A stretch of DNA of 64,000 bases from Pseudomonas sp. LS1212 (GTDB lineage Bacteria > Pseudomonadota > Gammaproteobacteria > Pseudomonadales > Pseudomonadaceae): assembly GCF_024741815.1 (NCBI RefSeq), contig NZ_CP102951.1:2867001-2931000 (forward strand). Reading direction: 5' to 3'. Of this stretch, positions 51,109 to 58,386 are shown piece after piece (position 1 is the stretch's first letter; every line of letters begins with the position of its first letter). The notes beneath the pieces are model-generated. The model was not told the origin of the DNA. It was given only the letters and a program-made list of their open reading frames with translations, and made no database searches. Position numbers and translations under genes: made by a program.

Positions 51109-52122
51109 ATGGCCCAGACATTGAAGGAAACAGCCACTGCGGATTATTCGGCCAAGGCGCACAGGCCGGTTAAAACCATCGGTTTTCTGGTGCTGCCGAA
51201 CTTCACCACCATCGGCTTCGCTTCGGCCGTGGAAACCCTGCGAATCGCCAACATGGCCGCGCACCGAACCTTGTATCGAACCGTCATCATTGCCACCAAT
51301 CACGACCCCGTGACCGCCAGCAACGGCATGCGCGTCCTGCCCGACTACTCCATCGAAGACGCACCCGATCTGGACATACTCTTCGTCGTGGGCGCCAACC
51401 CGATCGTTTCCGACCACAGCAGCCGGCCGCTGCTCAATTGGTTGCGCAAACTGGCCCATCAACACATTCCATTGGGAGGGATCTGCACCGGAAGCCACCT
51501 GCTGGCCCGCGCCGACCTGCTCAAAGGCTATCGCTGCACCATTCACTGGGAAGACATCGAAGCGCTTAAGGACCGTTTCCCGGGGATCATCATTTCCAAT
51601 CAGCTGTTCGAACTGGACCGCGACCGATACACCTGTTCAGGCGGCGTCGCCTCCATGGACATGACCCTGCAGCTGGTCGCCCGCGAGCCCGACGGCGCAG
51701 AGATCGCCGCGCGGGCCGCCGAGTTGCTGTTGTGTGATCGGGTGCGCGGGGCGCGGGAGCAGCAACGGGTGCCGTTGCGCAGCAAGCTGGGCACGTCTCA
51801 ACCCAAGCTCAGCCAGGTGGTGGCCATCATGGAAGCCAATCTTGAGGAGCCGGTGGGCCTGGATGAACTGGCCACCTTGAACGAAGTGTCGGTGCGGCAA
51901 CTGGAACGCTTGTTTCACAAGTACCTGCAACGCACGCCGAGCCAGTACTACCTGGAATTGCGCCTGTCACGGGCGCGTCAGTTGCTGCTACGCAGTGAGT
52001 CCCAGGTGCGCGATATCGCCCTGGCCTGCGGCTTCGCCTCGCCTGCGCATTTCTCCAAGTGTTACAGCCGTTTCTTTGGCCTGTCACCGATGGGCGAGCG
52101 CAAACAAGGCGCGTTGCAGTAA
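51109..52122 (+). CDS. GATase1-like AraC-family transcriptional regulator (GbdR/SouR/CdhR type)
   Basis: A 337-residue regulator. I chose the ATG at 51109 after GAGGAAAG. The first ~200 residues are a DJ-1/PfpI-like domain (KTIGFLVLPNFTTIGFASAVE; elbow GGICTGSHLLARA). Two helix-turn-helix units follow (~235-330: LDELATLNEVSVRQLERLF and ASPAHFSKCYSRFFGLSP). Relatives control glycine betaine, carnitine and sarcosine use in Pseudomonas. Being divergent from glyA-soxBDAG, it most likely senses sarcosine or creatine and activates that operon; the ligand is inference. A strong terminator follows the stop. Confidence 0.88.
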   Translation: MAQTLKETATADYSAKAHRPVKTIGFLVLPNFTTIGFASAVETLRIANMAAHRTLYRTVIIATNHDPVTASNGMRVLPDYSIEDAPDLDILFVVGANPIVSDHSSRPLLNWLRKLAHQHIPLGGICTGSHLLARADLLKGYRCTIHWEDIEALKDRFPGIIISNQLFELDRDRYTCSGGVASMDMTLQLVAREPDGAEIAARAAELLLCDRVRGAREQQRVPLRSKLGTSQPKLSQVVAIMEANLEEPVGLDELATLNEVSVRQLERLFHKYLQRTPSQYYLELRLSRARQLLLRSESQVRDIALACGFASPAHFSKCYSRFFGLSPMGERKQGALQ

Positions 52123-52131
52123 CGACAAAAA

Positions 52132-52167
52132 GCGAAGGCGCCGCAAAGCGCCTTCGCTGCCTTTTTT
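52132..52167. terminator. Bidirectional-looking intrinsic terminator
   Basis: A perfect 10-bp stem (GCGAAGGCGC / GCGCCTTCGC) with a 6-base loop is followed by TGCCTTTTTTT on the plus strand; AAAAA precedes it for the minus strand. It lies between the converging regulator and MFS transporter genes and can end both. Confidence 0.9.
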
Positions 52168-52176
52168 TGCTGAAAG

Positions 52177-53514
52177 TCAGTCCTGAAGTGCCTTGTGCGC
52201 CGTTTCCCGGCACGCCAGCATGGCAATCAGCGCAACCATCGCAGCCGCCAGCAGGTACCAGGCCGGTGCCATCTTGTTGCCGGTCAACTGAATCAACCAG
52301 GTGGCGATGAAGGGCGCCGTACCGCCGAACAGAGCATTGGCGATATTGAAGCTGAAGGCAAAGCCACTGAAACGCACCCGGGTCGGGAAGATCTCTGCCA
52401 GGAAACTTGGCAGGGTGCCGTCGTTCATGGCCAGCATGGCGCCAAAGACAATCTGGATCATCAGGATGATCACCAACGGCTGATTACCCAGCATGCCGAA
52501 CAATGGAAACGTCAGCAGCAGAAACAACACCGACGCCATCACCAGCATGGTTTTTCGGCCAAAGAAGTCCGACAGTTTGCCCATCAGGAAAATCAGACCG
52601 ATGTAGGTCGCAAGCGACACCGTCGAGGCAATGAACGAGTCGTTTTCACTCATGCCCATTTCGGTGGACAGGTAGGTCGGCATATAGCTGAGCAGCAGAT
52701 AGAAGGCGACGGCGTTCAGGCAGGTCACCCCAATGCCGATGATGACGCTGCGCCGGTGCACGGTCAGCAATTCGCGAATCGGTGCCGGCGTCGCACATTC
52801 CTTGTTTTCCAGACGCTGTTCCATCTCCAGGAACTTGGGGGTGTCCTGCAGGCTCATGCGGATGTAGCGGCCGACCAGGCCAAAGGGCGCCGCCAGCAGG
52901 AACGGCAGGCGCCAGCCCCAGCTTTGCATGTCTTCGGCAGTCAGCAGTGCATGCATCCCCGCCACGAAGGCCGCACCGAACAGCAGGCCGGCCGCGGTAC
53001 TGGCCGGCACGATGCTGGTGTAGAGGCCACGCTTGCCTTGTGGCGCATATTCGGCCAGGAAGGCTGACGCCCCGGCGTATTCGCCCGAGGCGGAAAACCC
53101 CTGGATCAGGCGGATGAGCAACAGCAACGCAGGCGCCCACAACCCGATGTGCCCGTAGGTGGGCAGCACGCCGATGCAGAACGTCGAGATGGACATGATC
53201 AGGATGGACCAGGACAACGCATTGCGACGCCCGTACTTGTCACCGTAGTGACCCCAGACCAGACCGCCCAGCGGGCGAACGAAAAAGGACAGGGCAAACA
53301 CCGCAAAGGTCGCCAGCAAGCCGGTGGCTTTATCGGTTTGGGGAAAGAAAGTGGCGGCGATCACTGTCGCCAGATAACCATAAGCTGCATAGTCGAACCA
53401 CTCGACAAAGTTACCCATGAAGCTGGCACGGGCGGCCTTGCGCAGTGCCCGGCGCTCGGCGTCTTGCTCGCTTGCATGGAATTGGGCTGACGTCAGTGTG
53501 GAGGTGCTGGACAT
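52177..53514 (-). CDS. MFS transporter, metabolite:H+ symporter (ProP/MHS) family; candidate creatine or sarcosine uptake
   Basis: A 445-residue protein with about 12 membrane segments and the MHS signatures GNFVEWFDYAAYGYLA at the first segment, RPLGGLVWGHYGDKYGRR at the loop between segments 2 and 3, and RLIQGFSASGEYAGASAFLAE in segment 4. Family members are proton symporters for betaine, proline, shikimate, 2-oxoglutarate and similar small solutes. Its position between the creatinase gene (112 bp upstream, with a terminator between) and the sarcosine regulator suggests it takes up creatine or a relative; this is inference. AGGG lies 10-14 bases before the ATG. Confidence 0.88.
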   Translation of the reverse strand: MSSTSTLTSAQFHASEQDAERRALRKAARASFMGNFVEWFDYAAYGYLATVIAATFFPQTDKATGLLATFAVFALSFFVRPLGGLVWGHYGDKYGRRNALSWSILIMSISTFCIGVLPTYGHIGLWAPALLLLIRLIQGFSASGEYAGASAFLAEYAPQGKRGLYTSIVPASTAAGLLFGAAFVAGMHALLTAEDMQSWGWRLPFLLAAPFGLVGRYIRMSLQDTPKFLEMEQRLENKECATPAPIRELLTVHRRSVIIGIGVTCLNAVAFYLLLSYMPTYLSTEMGMSENDSFIASTVSLATYIGLIFLMGKLSDFFGRKTMLVMASVLFLLLTFPLFGMLGNQPLVIILMIQIVFGAMLAMNDGTLPSFLAEIFPTRVRFSGFAFSFNIANALFGGTAPFIATWLIQLTGNKMAPAWYLLAAAMVALIAMLACRETAHKALQD

Positions 53515-53591
53515 GACAAATACCCTTTTATTGTTCTATCTGCGAAATGTAGGGCTGGCTCGCTTTTCGCCCTGGCGGGTGTGTGCCAGGG

Positions 53592-53618
53592 AAAAAAAGC
53601 CGCACATCCCTGTGCGGC
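53592..53618 (-). terminator. Intrinsic terminator after creatinase gene
   Basis: On the minus strand an 8-bp stem (GCCGCACA / TGTGCGGC) with a 4-base loop is followed by seven T. It lies just after the creatinase stop and before the MFS gene, so the two are likely only partly cotranscribed. Confidence 0.88.
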
Positions 53619-53626
53619 GCGTCATC

Positions 53627-54838
53627 TTACTTTCTGATGATGTTTTTTTCAGGCCCGTACGGGAATTTGGTGATGTTTTCCGAGCCGTGCTGGTTGACGA
53701 TCAAGATGTCGTGTTCACGATAGCCACCTGCCCCTGGCAGCCCTTCGGGCACCATGATCATCGGTTCGATCGACACCACCATGCCGGGCTCCAGAACCGT
53801 GTCGATATCCTCGCGCAACTCAAGACCCGCCTCACGGCCGTAGTAATGGCTGAGGGTGCCGAACGAATGGCCATAGCCAAAGGTGCGGTACTGTAGCAGG
53901 TCGTGCTGAAGGAAAATCTCGTTCAATTCACGAGCGATGTCGCTGCAACGCATGCCGGGCTTGATCAACTTCAAGCCCGCTTCGTGCACCTCGACGTTGA
54001 CGTTCCACAGGCGCAAGTGCTCATCCGAGCAATGATCCAGGAACAGCGTGCGCTCCAGCGCGGTGTAGTAACCGGCGATCATCGGGAAGCAGTTCAGGCT
54101 CAGGATATCACCCTTGTTGACCTTGCGGCTGGTCACCGGGTTATGGGCGCCGTCGGTGTTGATACCGGACTGGAACCAGGTCCAGGTGTCCATCAGCTCG
54201 CCTTCAGGGAAGGTCCGGGCGATCTCGCGCACCATCGCCTGGGTGGCGTGCAATGCCACTTCGTATTCCGGCACCTGGTCACGCAGCGCCTCGACCACCG
54301 CCGCACCGCCGATGTCGGCAATCCGTGCGCCATGGCGAATCATTACTTGTTCTTCTGCCGACTTGATCATGCGCATGCGCATGCACGGTGCGGCGATGTC
54401 GACCAGTTGCGCCTGCGGATAACGCGCAGCGAGCTTCTCGTGGTTCTGCAGGTTCAGGTGGTCGAACTCGATACCGATACGGCCTGCTTTCGGTAGCGCC
54501 TGCTGAATGGCGACGAAGAAGTTGTCGCGCTGCCAGTCGGTGTAGACGATGTTGTCGGTGCCCACGGTACGGCGCCACGGCTGGCCACCGTCGATGTTGG
54601 CACTGATCGACACCACCTTGTCCTGGGTCACGACCAGAGCGTAAGGGCGGCCGAAGGAGCAATAGATGAAATCGCTGTAGTAGTTGACATTGTGGTAGGA
54701 GGTGAACACCGCCGCATCGATATCCTGGACAGCCATGTAGGCGCGCAGCTTGGCCTGGCGATCGGCGTATTCCTGCTCGGAAAAGGTCGATTGGACTTTC
54801 TCGCCGTTGCGGATCTGGATTGTTTTTGGCATTTGCAT
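53627..54838 (-). CDS. Creatinase (creatine amidinohydrolase)
   Basis: A 403-residue protein of the pita-bread fold family, with the same length as and close resemblance along its whole length to the crystallised Pseudomonas putida creatinase (start MQMPKTIQIRNGEK; end FPYGPEKNIIRK). The residues described as catalytic or substrate-binding there are all present: H232 (TDGAHNPVT), E262 (ALERTLF), H324 (GYGHSF) and E358 (SIEPM). Unlike the related aminopeptidases, it needs no metal. It hydrolyses creatine to sarcosine and urea, so it feeds the sarcosine oxidase operon nearby. An AAGGA precedes the start. The 208-bp upstream region to the next regulator gene contains that gene's terminator. Confidence 0.96.
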   Translation of the reverse strand: MQMPKTIQIRNGEKVQSTFSEQEYADRQAKLRAYMAVQDIDAAVFTSYHNVNYYSDFIYCSFGRPYALVVTQDKVVSISANIDGGQPWRRTVGTDNIVYTDWQRDNFFVAIQQALPKAGRIGIEFDHLNLQNHEKLAARYPQAQLVDIAAPCMRMRMIKSAEEQVMIRHGARIADIGGAAVVEALRDQVPEYEVALHATQAMVREIARTFPEGELMDTWTWFQSGINTDGAHNPVTSRKVNKGDILSLNCFPMIAGYYTALERTLFLDHCSDEHLRLWNVNVEVHEAGLKLIKPGMRCSDIARELNEIFLQHDLLQYRTFGYGHSFGTLSHYYGREAGLELREDIDTVLEPGMVVSIEPMIMVPEGLPGAGGYREHDILIVNQHGSENITKFPYGPEKNIIRK

Positions 54839-54987
54839 CGTCTGTGTTCCTTGTCATTGTTAGCGATTCGGTACGCCGCTTTTGGCCGGGTCCGTGAGGA
54901 GCATTGCAGCAGATACCCGGGGGCATCTTTTGTACGTGCGCGACCCGAAATTGGTTAGATCCGAATAGTGGGCACAAATGCCTGGGC

Positions 54988-55022
54988 AAAAAAAAACCGG
55001 CCCCGAAAGATCTCGAGGCCGG
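54988..55022 (-). terminator. Intrinsic terminator after the second AraC-type regulator gene
   Basis: On the minus strand, CCGGCC and GGCCGG arms enclose a 14-base loop region with further pairing (CTCGAGATCTTTCGGG) and are followed by nine T. It ends the leftward regulator gene 25 bp after its stop. Confidence 0.85.
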
Positions 55023-55046
55023 ACGGGTAACGCGTCAGTGATGCTC

Positions 55047-56069
55047 TCAATGCAGCGGCGGGGAATTCACTCGGCGGCGATGCACGCGCTCATCTTTGGG
55101 TGGTACGCCATATTGTTCGCGGTAGCGCTTGGAGAAGTGCTGGGTTGAAATGAAGCCGCACTCGGCCGCCACCTGCATCACCGGCAGTGCTGTTTGCTTG
55201 AGCAATTGCCGTGCCCGGATGAGCCTCAACTTCTGGTAATAGCGCATGGGGGTACTGTACAAGTACTTCAGAAACAGCCTCTCCAACTGCCGCCTGGAAA
55301 CACTCAGATAGTTGGCCAGTTCATCGAGGCTCAGGGGTTCGCGCAGGTTGCTCTCCATCAGCGCCACGACTTCCTGCAATTTCGGCTGCGCATGCCCCAG
55401 CATGTGCTTGAGTGGCAGGCGCTGGTGGCCCTGCTCGTTGCGCCGATGGTCGAAGGCCAGGGTCTCGCAGATCTGCGCCACCAGTTCAGGTCCATGCCCG
55501 GCGCCAATCAACCGCAACATCATGTCCAGAGGCGCAGTACCACCCGAGGCCGTGTAACGGTCGCGGTCAATCACAAATAATTGCGAGCTTAGGGTGACGT
55601 CTGGAAACCCCTCTTGCAAGTCCACCAGGTATGGCCAGTCGACGCTGCAATCGTAGCCATCAAGCAGACCGGCAGCGGCCAAGGCCCAGCTTCCGGAGCA
55701 CACGCCCCCCAGATGCAGCCCCTGTTCGGCCTGCGACTTGAGCCAGGACGTCTGTTCAGCCGTACAACTGCGCTCGATGCCTTTGCCACCACACACGAAC
55801 AGCGCGTCCATCGCCGGCGCATTGCTGGTGGCCGCGTTGGGGGATATCTGCAGGCCATTGCTGGCCCATACCGGGCGGCCATCCAGGGTCAAGGTGTGCC
55901 AGCGGTAGAGCTCATGTCCCGACAGCTGATTGGCCAGACGCAGGGGCTCAACGGCGCAAGACATGGCCATCAGCGAGAAGTTGTTGACCAGCAAAAAGCC
56001 CACCGACTCGAGTACGCGTTCATGGGGGTCTTGCTGTTTGTCGTCGATTGTCATAGTGGTATTCGTCAT
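55047..56069 (-). CDS. GbdR-like GATase1/AraC transcriptional regulator
   Basis: A 340-residue regulator; the ATG at 56069 is preferred to an adjacent TTG. The N-terminal DJ-1/PfpI-like domain carries ESVGFLLVNNFSLMAMSCAV and the elbow GGVCSGSWALA, and the C-terminal AraC unit has LDELANYLSVSRRQLERLFL and FISTQHFSKRYREQYGVPP. The sequence resembles P. aeruginosa GbdR more closely than the other regulator in this segment does (for example VEPLRLANQLSGHELYRW and LPLKHMLGHAQPKLQEVVALM). GbdR activates glycine-betaine catabolism genes in response to betaine and dimethylglycine. Here it stands upstream of the creatinase gene in the same direction, so control of creatinase is plausible, but there is a terminator between them. 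Confidence 0.9.
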   Translation of the reverse strand: MTNTTMTIDDKQQDPHERVLESVGFLLVNNFSLMAMSCAVEPLRLANQLSGHELYRWHTLTLDGRPVWASNGLQISPNAATSNAPAMDALFVCGGKGIERSCTAEQTSWLKSQAEQGLHLGGVCSGSWALAAAGLLDGYDCSVDWPYLVDLQEGFPDVTLSSQLFVIDRDRYTASGGTAPLDMMLRLIGAGHGPELVAQICETLAFDHRRNEQGHQRLPLKHMLGHAQPKLQEVVALMESNLREPLSLDELANYLSVSRRQLERLFLKYLYSTPMRYYQKLRLIRARQLLKQTALPVMQVAAECGFISTQHFSKRYREQYGVPPKDERVHRRRVNSPPLH

Positions 56070-56141
56070 CAAAACCTGCCCCCTCAGCGCAAGATTTAAG
56101 TGCGCTTGACTGGATTATCAGATCTCCAACACGGCCGACAT

Positions 56142-56156
56142 TGTCTGATTTCGACA
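56142..56156. promoter_or_regulatory. Shared operator-like motif upstream of the GbdR-like gene
   Basis: TGTCTGATTTCGACA, 73 bp upstream of the regulator start, differs by one base from the site upstream of glyA. Identity extends further (TTGTCTGAT...TCGACA-CC). Presence at two promoters of the same mobile segment suggests one regulator serves both. Confidence 0.5.
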
Positions 56157-56248
56157 CCCATTTGTTTACATTCGTCGCCCACCTGACGTGGGTCCATGCC
56201 GTTTGGAAGGGTGGAACAGGCGCGCCAGGAGCACTGACGGAGGGGGAA

Positions 56249-56279
56249 GGAAAAAGCCGGCCTGCTCTGTGAGCAGGCC
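56249..56279 (-). terminator. Terminator-like hairpin inside the right arm
   Basis: On the minus strand, GGCCTGCTC and GAGCAGGCC form a 9-bp stem with a 3-base loop followed by GGCTTTTT. No intact gene ends here, so this is probably left over from a lost gene between the transposase stub and the regulator. Apart from this, 56160-56355 shows nothing I recognise. Confidence 0.6.
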
Positions 56280-56355
56280 GTAGAGAGGTGAGCGATAGAC
56301 GGCGCCAGGTGGGCCGAGCGTCAACGGGGACGGCGAGATTGAGGTGAAAGGGGGC

Positions 56356-56475
56356 CTTGGACTTGCTTCGTACCCACTTAAGCTCCTCATCTGAAAAGGA
56401 AAATTCGCGCTGTAACTCAGCCTTCGAATACGACTTTGACAGAGTGGGGTACGCCGTGCGCTCTACTGAAGCCAT
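56356..56475 (-). pseudogene. tnpA: N-terminal remnant of a Tn3-family transposase (DUF4158 part)
   Basis: The frame starting at 56475 reads MASVERTAYPTLSKSYSKAE and continues QREFSFSDEELKWVRSKSK. This matches the opening of Tn3-family transposases (DUF4158 domain: ERTAYP, then a helix of L-E/D-L-x-x-x-F and T/S-x-E-E). After about 40 residues the frame goes into unrelated, low-complexity sequence, so more than 900 residues of a normal ~1000-residue transposase are missing. The start codon lies 96 bp inside the right inverted repeat and reads away from it. An AGGTCC is found just upstream. Confidence 0.75.
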
Positions 56476-56570
56476 AGGACCTCCTTTCAGGGTAACCAGA
56501 AAAGATAGTCCACTCGCAGGGATGTAGCAGTGAATTATAAAAAAGCATTGATAACAAATGGTTACACGCG

Positions 56571-56607
56571 AAGTGAGTGAATTTTCCCCTTATCTCGGCA
56601 TAACCCC
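56571..56607 (-). repeat. Right terminal inverted repeat (37 bp)
   Basis: Read on the minus strand from the outside it starts GGGGTTATGCCGAGATAAGG and goes on GGAAAATTCACTCACTT. The opening GGGG is the usual Tn3-family tip. It matches the left repeat at 33 of 37 positions. Confidence 0.92.
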
Positions 56608-56612
56608 GTGAG
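56608..56612. repeat. Target-site duplication, right copy (GTGAG)
   Basis: Identical to 41207-41211 and directly next to the right inverted repeat. Joining the two flanks over one GTGAG restores a DUF1810 stop codon followed within about ten bases by a REP, which is a normal chromosomal arrangement. Confidence 0.85.
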
Positions 56613-56617
56613 GGCCT

Positions 56618-56661
56618 CATCGCTGGCAAGCCACACAAAGATCGCGGGCTTGCCAGCGATG
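56618..56661. repeat. REP palindrome at the right flank of the insertion
   Basis: CATCGCTGGCAAGCC pairs with GGCTTGCCAGCGATG across a 14-base loop; this is a very common Pseudomonas REP. It starts six bases outside the target duplication. A second small hairpin (GGGCTGC-AAA-GCAGCCC, 56661-56677) follows and may help end the leftward GMC oxidoreductase transcript. Confidence 0.88.
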
Positions 56662-56695
56662 GGCTGCAAAGCAGCCCCTGATTCCAAAGCCGATA

Positions 56696-58384
56696 TCAAA
56701 CCCTCACATTACGCGCCGGCAAGGACGAGCGCTGGTGTGTTTCCCAATTCTTGGCCAGGCCCACCACCACATTCGCCGCCGGCAGCATCTTGCGCCCGCG
56801 AACCAGGTCGGCCGCTCTTTCGGCGAGCATGATGGTCGGTGCATTGAGATTGCCGTTCGGCTCGGTCGGGAACACCGACGAGTCGATCACCCGCAAGCCT
56901 TCCAGCCCCCTCACCTGCAGCTCGGAATCGACCACCGCCATGTCGTCCTCGCCCATGCGGCACGAGCCGCAGGGATGGTAGGTGCTCTCCAGGTTATCGC
57001 GCACGAACGCGTCGATCTCTTCGTCGGTATTCACATTCGGCCCGGGCGCAATCTCGGTATCGCGGAAGCGGTCCATCGCCGGCTGGCCGATGATTTCCCG
57101 GGTCAGGCGCACACAGCGGCGGAAGCCTTCGCGGTCCTCTTCGCGTTGCAGGTAGTTGAAGAGAATTTCCGGGTGCTCATACGGGTCAGCCGAGCGGATG
57201 CGGACATGGCCCCGGCTCTTGGGCTTGTTCGGCCCGGTGAGCACCATGAAACCATGGCCCTTGATCGGCTTCTTGCCGTCGTAACGCATCGCCGCAGGCA
57301 GAAAGTGGAACTGGATATCGGGCCAGCGCAAGCCCTGCTCCGAGCGAATGAAGCCACCGGCCTCGAAGTGGTTGGTCGCACCCAGCCCGTCCTTGCGCAG
57401 CAGCCAGCGCAGGCCGATCATCAGCTTGCTCAGCGGGTCCATCTTGCTGTTCAGGGTTACCGGTTCCTTGCAACCGTACTGGATGTAGATCTCGGCGTGA
57501 TCCTGCAGGTTTTCGCCGACTCCCGGCAGATCGAGCTTCACGGGGACTCCGGCCTTCTTGAGCACTTCGGCCGGGCCGATTCCGGAACGCTGCAACAGGT
57601 GTGGAGAGCCGATCGGGCCTGCCGAAATCAGGATTTCCCGGTTGCACAGCACGGTATGGGTCTGGCCTTCATGATCATAGGTCAGCCCCACCGCACGCTT
57701 GCCTTCAAGGATGATCTGGCGCGTCATGGCCTTGGTGATCACCGTCAGGTTGGGCCGCTGCATGGCCGGGCGCAGGTAGGCGTTGGCGGTGGAGCAACGC
57801 ACGCCATCCTTGACCGTCATGTGCATGGCACCGAAACCTTCCTGCATGTAGCCGTTGCAGTCGTCGGTCTTGATGTAACCGGCTTCGGCACCGGCGTTGA
57901 CCCAGGCCCCGTACAGCGGGTTCTTCATGTTGTTGCCGTTGGTGGTGTGCAAGGGCCCGGAACCACCGCGATAGTCGTCGCCACCGGCATCGCAGCTCTC
58001 GGCGCGCTTGAAGTACGGCAGGCAGTTGCGATAGCCCCAGCCCTTGGCGCCCAGCGATTCCCATTCATCGAAGTCATAGGCATGGCCACGGATATAGACC
58101 AGGCCGTTGATCGAAGACGAGCCGCCCAGTACCTTGCCTCGTGGGCAATGAACCCGGCGGTCGTTGAGGCCGGGCTCAGGCTCGGTCTCGTAGCGCCAGT
58201 TGTACTTGGTGGTGTTCATCGGGATCGAGAACGCACTGGGCATCTGGATGATCACGCTGCGGTCACTGCCGCCGAATTCCAGCACCAGCACGCTGGTAGC
58301 GGCGTCTTCGGTCAGGCGGCTGGCCAGTACACAACCAGCAGAGCCCGCGCCAATGATGATGTAGTCGTAACGTTGGCTAGCCAT
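56696..58384 (-). CDS. GMC-family FAD-dependent alcohol dehydrogenase (BetA-like)
   Basis: A 562-residue flavoprotein with the GMC hallmarks: FAD-binding YIIIGAGSAGCVLASRLTED at the N-terminus, HCPRGKVLGGSSSINGLVY (signature 1), GPIGSPHLLQRSGIGP (signature 2), the active-site region YHPCGSCRMG and the C-terminal NLNAPTIMLAERAAD. It oxidises a primary alcohol to an aldehyde. Although databases usually label such proteins choline dehydrogenase, the neighbours (an NCS1 permease and an aldehyde dehydrogenase, no betaine genes of the bet type) make another alcohol more likely. Start follows the permease stop by two bases and uses a GGGAG inside the permease gene, so expression is coupled. Confidence 0.9.
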   Translation of the reverse strand: MASQRYDYIIIGAGSAGCVLASRLTEDAATSVLVLEFGGSDRSVIIQMPSAFSIPMNTTKYNWRYETEPEPGLNDRRVHCPRGKVLGGSSSINGLVYIRGHAYDFDEWESLGAKGWGYRNCLPYFKRAESCDAGGDDYRGGSGPLHTTNGNNMKNPLYGAWVNAGAEAGYIKTDDCNGYMQEGFGAMHMTVKDGVRCSTANAYLRPAMQRPNLTVITKAMTRQIILEGKRAVGLTYDHEGQTHTVLCNREILISAGPIGSPHLLQRSGIGPAEVLKKAGVPVKLDLPGVGENLQDHAEIYIQYGCKEPVTLNSKMDPLSKLMIGLRWLLRKDGLGATNHFEAGGFIRSEQGLRWPDIQFHFLPAAMRYDGKKPIKGHGFMVLTGPNKPKSRGHVRIRSADPYEHPEILFNYLQREEDREGFRRCVRLTREIIGQPAMDRFRDTEIAPGPNVNTDEEIDAFVRDNLESTYHPCGSCRMGEDDMAVVDSELQVRGLEGLRVIDSSVFPTEPNGNLNAPTIMLAERAADLVRGRKMLPAANVVVGLAKNWETHQRSSLPARNVRV

Positions 58385-58386
58385 GT

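Larger units (their letters stand above)
41212..56607. mobile_element. Tn3-family-type composite segment carrying creatine/sarcosine catabolism (non-autonomous)
   Basis: The 15,396-bp segment is delimited by 37-bp inverted repeats (33/37 identical, the inner 30 bp perfect) and by the identical 5-bp direct repeat GTGAG outside each end; 37-38 bp repeats and a 5-bp duplication are the Tn3-family signature. The right end matches the GGGGTTATGCCGAGATAAGG terminus I recall for the Tn4651-like branch. Cargo from left: JetD-like fragment, broken SphA-like gene, pssA, soxG-soxA-soxD-soxB-glyA, regulator, MFS transporter, creatinase, second regulator, transposase stub. No intact transposase or resolvase is present, so it could move only with help in trans. 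Confidence 0.85.

Noticed and set aside
56020..56475. A 151-residue protein gene covering the transposase stub and beyond
   Set aside because: Only the first ~40 residues are protein-like; the rest runs through a terminator hairpin, the operator-like site and into the start of the regulator gene.
41212..56607. An integrative element at a tRNA gene
   Set aside because: No tRNA gene, integrase gene or long attachment repeat is present at either edge; the ends are short inverted repeats with a 5-bp duplication, which fits transposition.
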